The notes under the pieces were generated by a model. That model was not told where the DNA came from, made no database searches, and saw only the letters and a program-made list of their open reading frames with translations. Below, in pieces: positions 62,125-64,000 of a stretch of DNA of 64,000 bases; position 1 is the stretch's first letter; the number at the start of each line of letters is the position of its first letter. The position numbers were made by a program, and so were the translations under genes. This DNA comes from Catalinimonas sp038039535 (GTDB lineage Bacteria; Bacteroidota; Bacteroidia; Cytophagales; Cyclobacteriaceae): positions 1 through 64,000 of the forward strand of contig NZ_JBBPHP010000008.1 of NCBI RefSeq assembly GCF_038039535.1, in the 5' to 3' direction.

Positions 62125-63312
62125 TTATTCCGGCGTTGCCTGAAGGTCACCACCTGGCGTAGTACTTTTATAAATACTTCCCGAGGCAGCATTTGTATTA
62201 CCTTTCTCGCGAACGACCTGATAGTCTTCAAAGTTTTTACGAACACACTTGACCTCCCAGTCAAATTCGTAAGAACCGCTACCATTCATCAACTCCTGTA
62301 CTATGATACCCTTCAAATCCTTGGTGGTAACTGCCAGCCCATTTGAGCTGGCAGATAATGGTGTAAGCAGTACAGTCATACTGCTTTCTACCGCCAGCAC
62401 CCTATAATGTTCAGGAAGGTTAATGGTAGCTTTACCATTTACTAGTTTTGTGGTGCCACGCATGTACATTGCAGCTTCAGGGCCTTCTACACAGGCGTAG
62501 ACAATTTCTTTAGAAGGGTCCAGCGGATGGTCTTCTACGAATGATTTTACATCAGCAAATATGCGTCCTTGACCCAACGAGTTTACTTCCATTCCAGCAC
62601 GAGGTGGAACATCATTACTAGTACCGTTAAAAACATATACTCCGCCTCTATTTACTCCGTATTGGCGATTATCCGGGTCAAACACATCATAAGTTGATCC
62701 TAGCCTAACGATAGGATGGTTATCAGCACCATCAAGGAAAATATATGCGTAACCATCTTGAGCGATATTAAACCTTCCTTTGTCTGAGTCAGGCTCAGAT
62801 ATACTTCCGGTTTCATCATAGATTCTTATATAACTACTAAAACGTCCACTTCCTTGACTTGTAATTAAAGCGTTATCAAATAAAGTGATATTATCTTCCT
62901 GCTGTATACTACTGGAAACTAATGCACTTCCATTCCATCGGGGAACAAAATTGTTGGCAATCGTCCCTACCTGTGGATCAGTTTCTGTGAATTCTCCTCC
63001 TCCTTTTAGCGCTTCCCATGCGGACCCATTGTAGAAATAAAATCCAGGTGTACTGTTAGTTTGGTAAATTAACAAGCCATTGGAAGGGCTTGGAATGTTA
63101 TTTCTTTGTGCAAGTGTCATGCGGGGGACAAGCACTCCCTGATCGGTAGACTGTACATCCAAAATCGCAGAAGCAGCTGGGTTAGCATTGCTTTCTTCGC
63201 TGATGACCACACTCTGCGCACTCAGTATCAAAGGAAAGAAAGTGAAAGTGAGAAATAAGTAAGTTAATCTTTTCCAATGATTAACGTTTCTATTTGAATC
63301 TATCCTTATCAT
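62125..63312 (-). CDS. exported tail-fibre-like protein
   Basis: This 395-aa protein has a signal-like N-terminus (hydrophobic run LTYLFLTFTFFPLILSAQS) and then ILDVQSTDQGVLVPRMTLAQRN and GLLIYQTNSTPGFYFYNGSAWE, the recurrent N-terminal block of exported Bacteroidota tail-fibre-like proteins. The C-terminal region EIVYACVEGPEAAMYMRGTTKLVNG ... EFDWEVKCVRKNFEDYQVV is also typical of them. No T9SS domain is present. It is probably surface-exposed; the function is unknown. Confidence 0.65.
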   Translation of the reverse strand: MIRIDSNRNVNHWKRLTYLFLTFTFFPLILSAQSVVISEESNANPAASAILDVQSTDQGVLVPRMTLAQRNNIPSPSNGLLIYQTNSTPGFYFYNGSAWEALKGGGEFTETDPQVGTIANNFVPRWNGSALVSSSIQQEDNITLFDNALITSQGSGRFSSYIRIYDETGSISEPDSDKGRFNIAQDGYAYIFLDGADNHPIVRLGSTYDVFDPDNRQYGVNRGGVYVFNGTSNDVPPRAGMEVNSLGQGRIFADVKSFVEDHPLDPSKEIVYACVEGPEAAMYMRGTTKLVNGKATINLPEHYRVLAVESSMTVLLTPLSASSNGLAVTTKDLKGIIVQELMNGSGSYEFDWEVKCVRKNFEDYQVVREKGNTNAASGSIYKSTTPGGDLQATPE

Positions 63313-63356
63313 GGTTAAAGTATTATGAGGTATAGTGTTTATTAGTTTTTAAAAGC

Positions 63357-64000
63357 TTAGTTCCCACCAGAAGGCACTGTGGGTGTAATGTCAATTTTAG
63401 AAGAGTCTGTTTCTCCACCTCCTCCATTTCCACCACCACCGCCATTATCTTGACTGGATATAACTGCAATGATTCCTACAGCTGCAAGGGGTATTCCTAT
63501 CTTCAATGCCAGAGGAAAGCGAGACTTGATCCGGAATAGACCGCTCTCAGCTTTTCTATCGGTGGCCGGATCATATAAAGTTACACTGTAGTTCTTTCCA
63601 GGCTTTTGTTGAACCTTCCAGTTCCATTTCTGCCCATCCAGCCCACGACGGATATCCGCAATTTTATCATTTCCCTGGTAGAGGGTAAGCGTGGCATCAT
63701 TCAGCGGAGTATTCCAGTTGAAAGCTATATTTTCACCTTTCTTTATGCCAGCAGGTGGCCGAGAGGTAAAAGCTAATTGTGGTATTTTTTCTTCTGAAGA
63801 GGCTTCTTCTTCCTGCACCTGAGAAAGCACTGGTTCCTGCTTTTCTTGAACTGTATCGGTGGGAATGAGTACTTCTTCTTCAGTAATAGCTAAAGAATCC
63901 TGTCTATCTGAGGCGGCATTGTTTTCTGTTGCCTGAAGCTGAGGCTGAGTGCGATCGTAATTTACTCCGGCTATCCATACCTTCCATCTATCTTCAGTAA
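63357..64000 (-). CDS. C-terminal part of a membrane-anchored protein (runs off window)
   Basis: The frame stays open to the right end of the window, so at least 214 residues are visible and the N-terminus lies beyond base 64000. The visible part has an acidic, Gln/Glu-rich linker, then a beta-rich domain (AFNWNTPLNDATLTLYQGND), one transmembrane helix near the C-terminus (LALKIGIPLAAVGIIAVIS) and a Gly/Asn-rich tail. It is an envelope protein with most of its mass on one side of the membrane. It is 45 bp from the tail-fibre-like gene and may share an operon with it. No family is named. Confidence 0.6.
   Translation of the reverse strand, partial: TEDRWKVWIAGVNYDRTQPQLQATENNAASDRQDSLAITEEEVLIPTDTVQEKQEPVLSQVQEEEASSEEKIPQLAFTSRPPAGIKKGENIAFNWNTPLNDATLTLYQGNDKIADIRRGLDGQKWNWKVQQKPGKNYSVTLYDPATDRKAESGLFRIKSRFPLALKIGIPLAAVGIIAVISSQDNGGGGGNGGGGETDSSKIDITPTVPSGGN

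Overview
The window comes from a member of the Bacteroidota, most likely order Cytophagales. The evidence is type IX secretion (T9SS) sorting domains on two large surface proteins, promoters of the TAnnTTTG type, the Bacteroidota form of the type VI secretion (T6SS) sheath and tube proteins, BfmA/BtgA-type mobilization genes, WbqC and DUF481 proteins, and moderate GC with no strong Shine-Dalgarno sequences. All calls rest on reading the sequence; no database search was run.

Bases 1-15.5 kb look like an integrated mobilizable element. They hold a 3' fragment of radC next to a set of palindromes, an XRE-like regulator, two small membrane proteins, an unrecognised 497-aa protein, an excisionase-like helix-turn-helix protein, a replication-type winged-helix protein with a DnaC-like ATPase, a possible oriT, a BfmA/BtgA-type accessory protein, a relaxase and a VirD4/TraG-type coupling protein. 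The apparent cargo is a secreted C10 (streptopain-type) cysteine protease translationally coupled to a lipoprotein. A tyrosine integrase sits 199 bp from the 3' end of a tRNA-Ser(TGA), the usual layout of a tRNA-targeted element. The left attachment site was not found in the window.

Bases 15.5-23.7 kb are housekeeping chromosome: acyl-CoA thioesterase, mltG, tsaC, a WbqC-family protein, clpC, a DUF481 outer-membrane protein, an FKBP isomerase and coaX.

Bases 23.8-35.2 kb form a sulfur-oxidation island: a Crp/Fnr regulator, a SulP permease, two paralogous metallo-beta-lactamase/rhodanese fusions (persulfide dioxygenase type), a split YeeE/YedE transporter, a TsdA-like dihaem thiosulfate dehydrogenase, an outer-membrane porin, a 1-Cys peroxiredoxin and two small rhodaneses. 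Five transcription units each begin with a TGTAAC-N4-GTTACA-type palindrome whose centre lies exactly 33.5 bp before the TTT core of the promoter. This is direct sequence evidence of one regulon, very probably run by the adjacent Crp/Fnr protein. A tRNA-Arg(CCT) closes the region.

Bases 35.5-50.8 kb encode a T6SS: a LuxR-type regulator with a perfect 20-bp palindrome upstream, then tssH, an HNH-like protein, tssB, tssC, tssD (Hcp), tssI (VgrG), an unknown protein, tssE, a candidate pore-forming protein, tssF, tssG, tssK, PAAR and a papain-like cysteine peptidase. No membrane-complex genes (tssJ/L/M or tssN-R) are visible. Bases 51-58.8 kb encode a phospho-signalling module: a kinase-FHA protein, a zinc-ribbon/double-FHA protein, a PP2C phosphatase with a membrane anchor, a periplasmic protein, an FHA-TM-trypsin fusion and a divergent transmembrane kinase. 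Bases 58.8-64 kb encode a 1072-aa T9SS surface protein, a tail-fibre-like exported protein and the C-terminal part of a membrane protein cut by the window end. The T6SS without an evident membrane complex, placed beside a kinase/phosphatase/FHA/protease module, is the best candidate for an undescribed system here.
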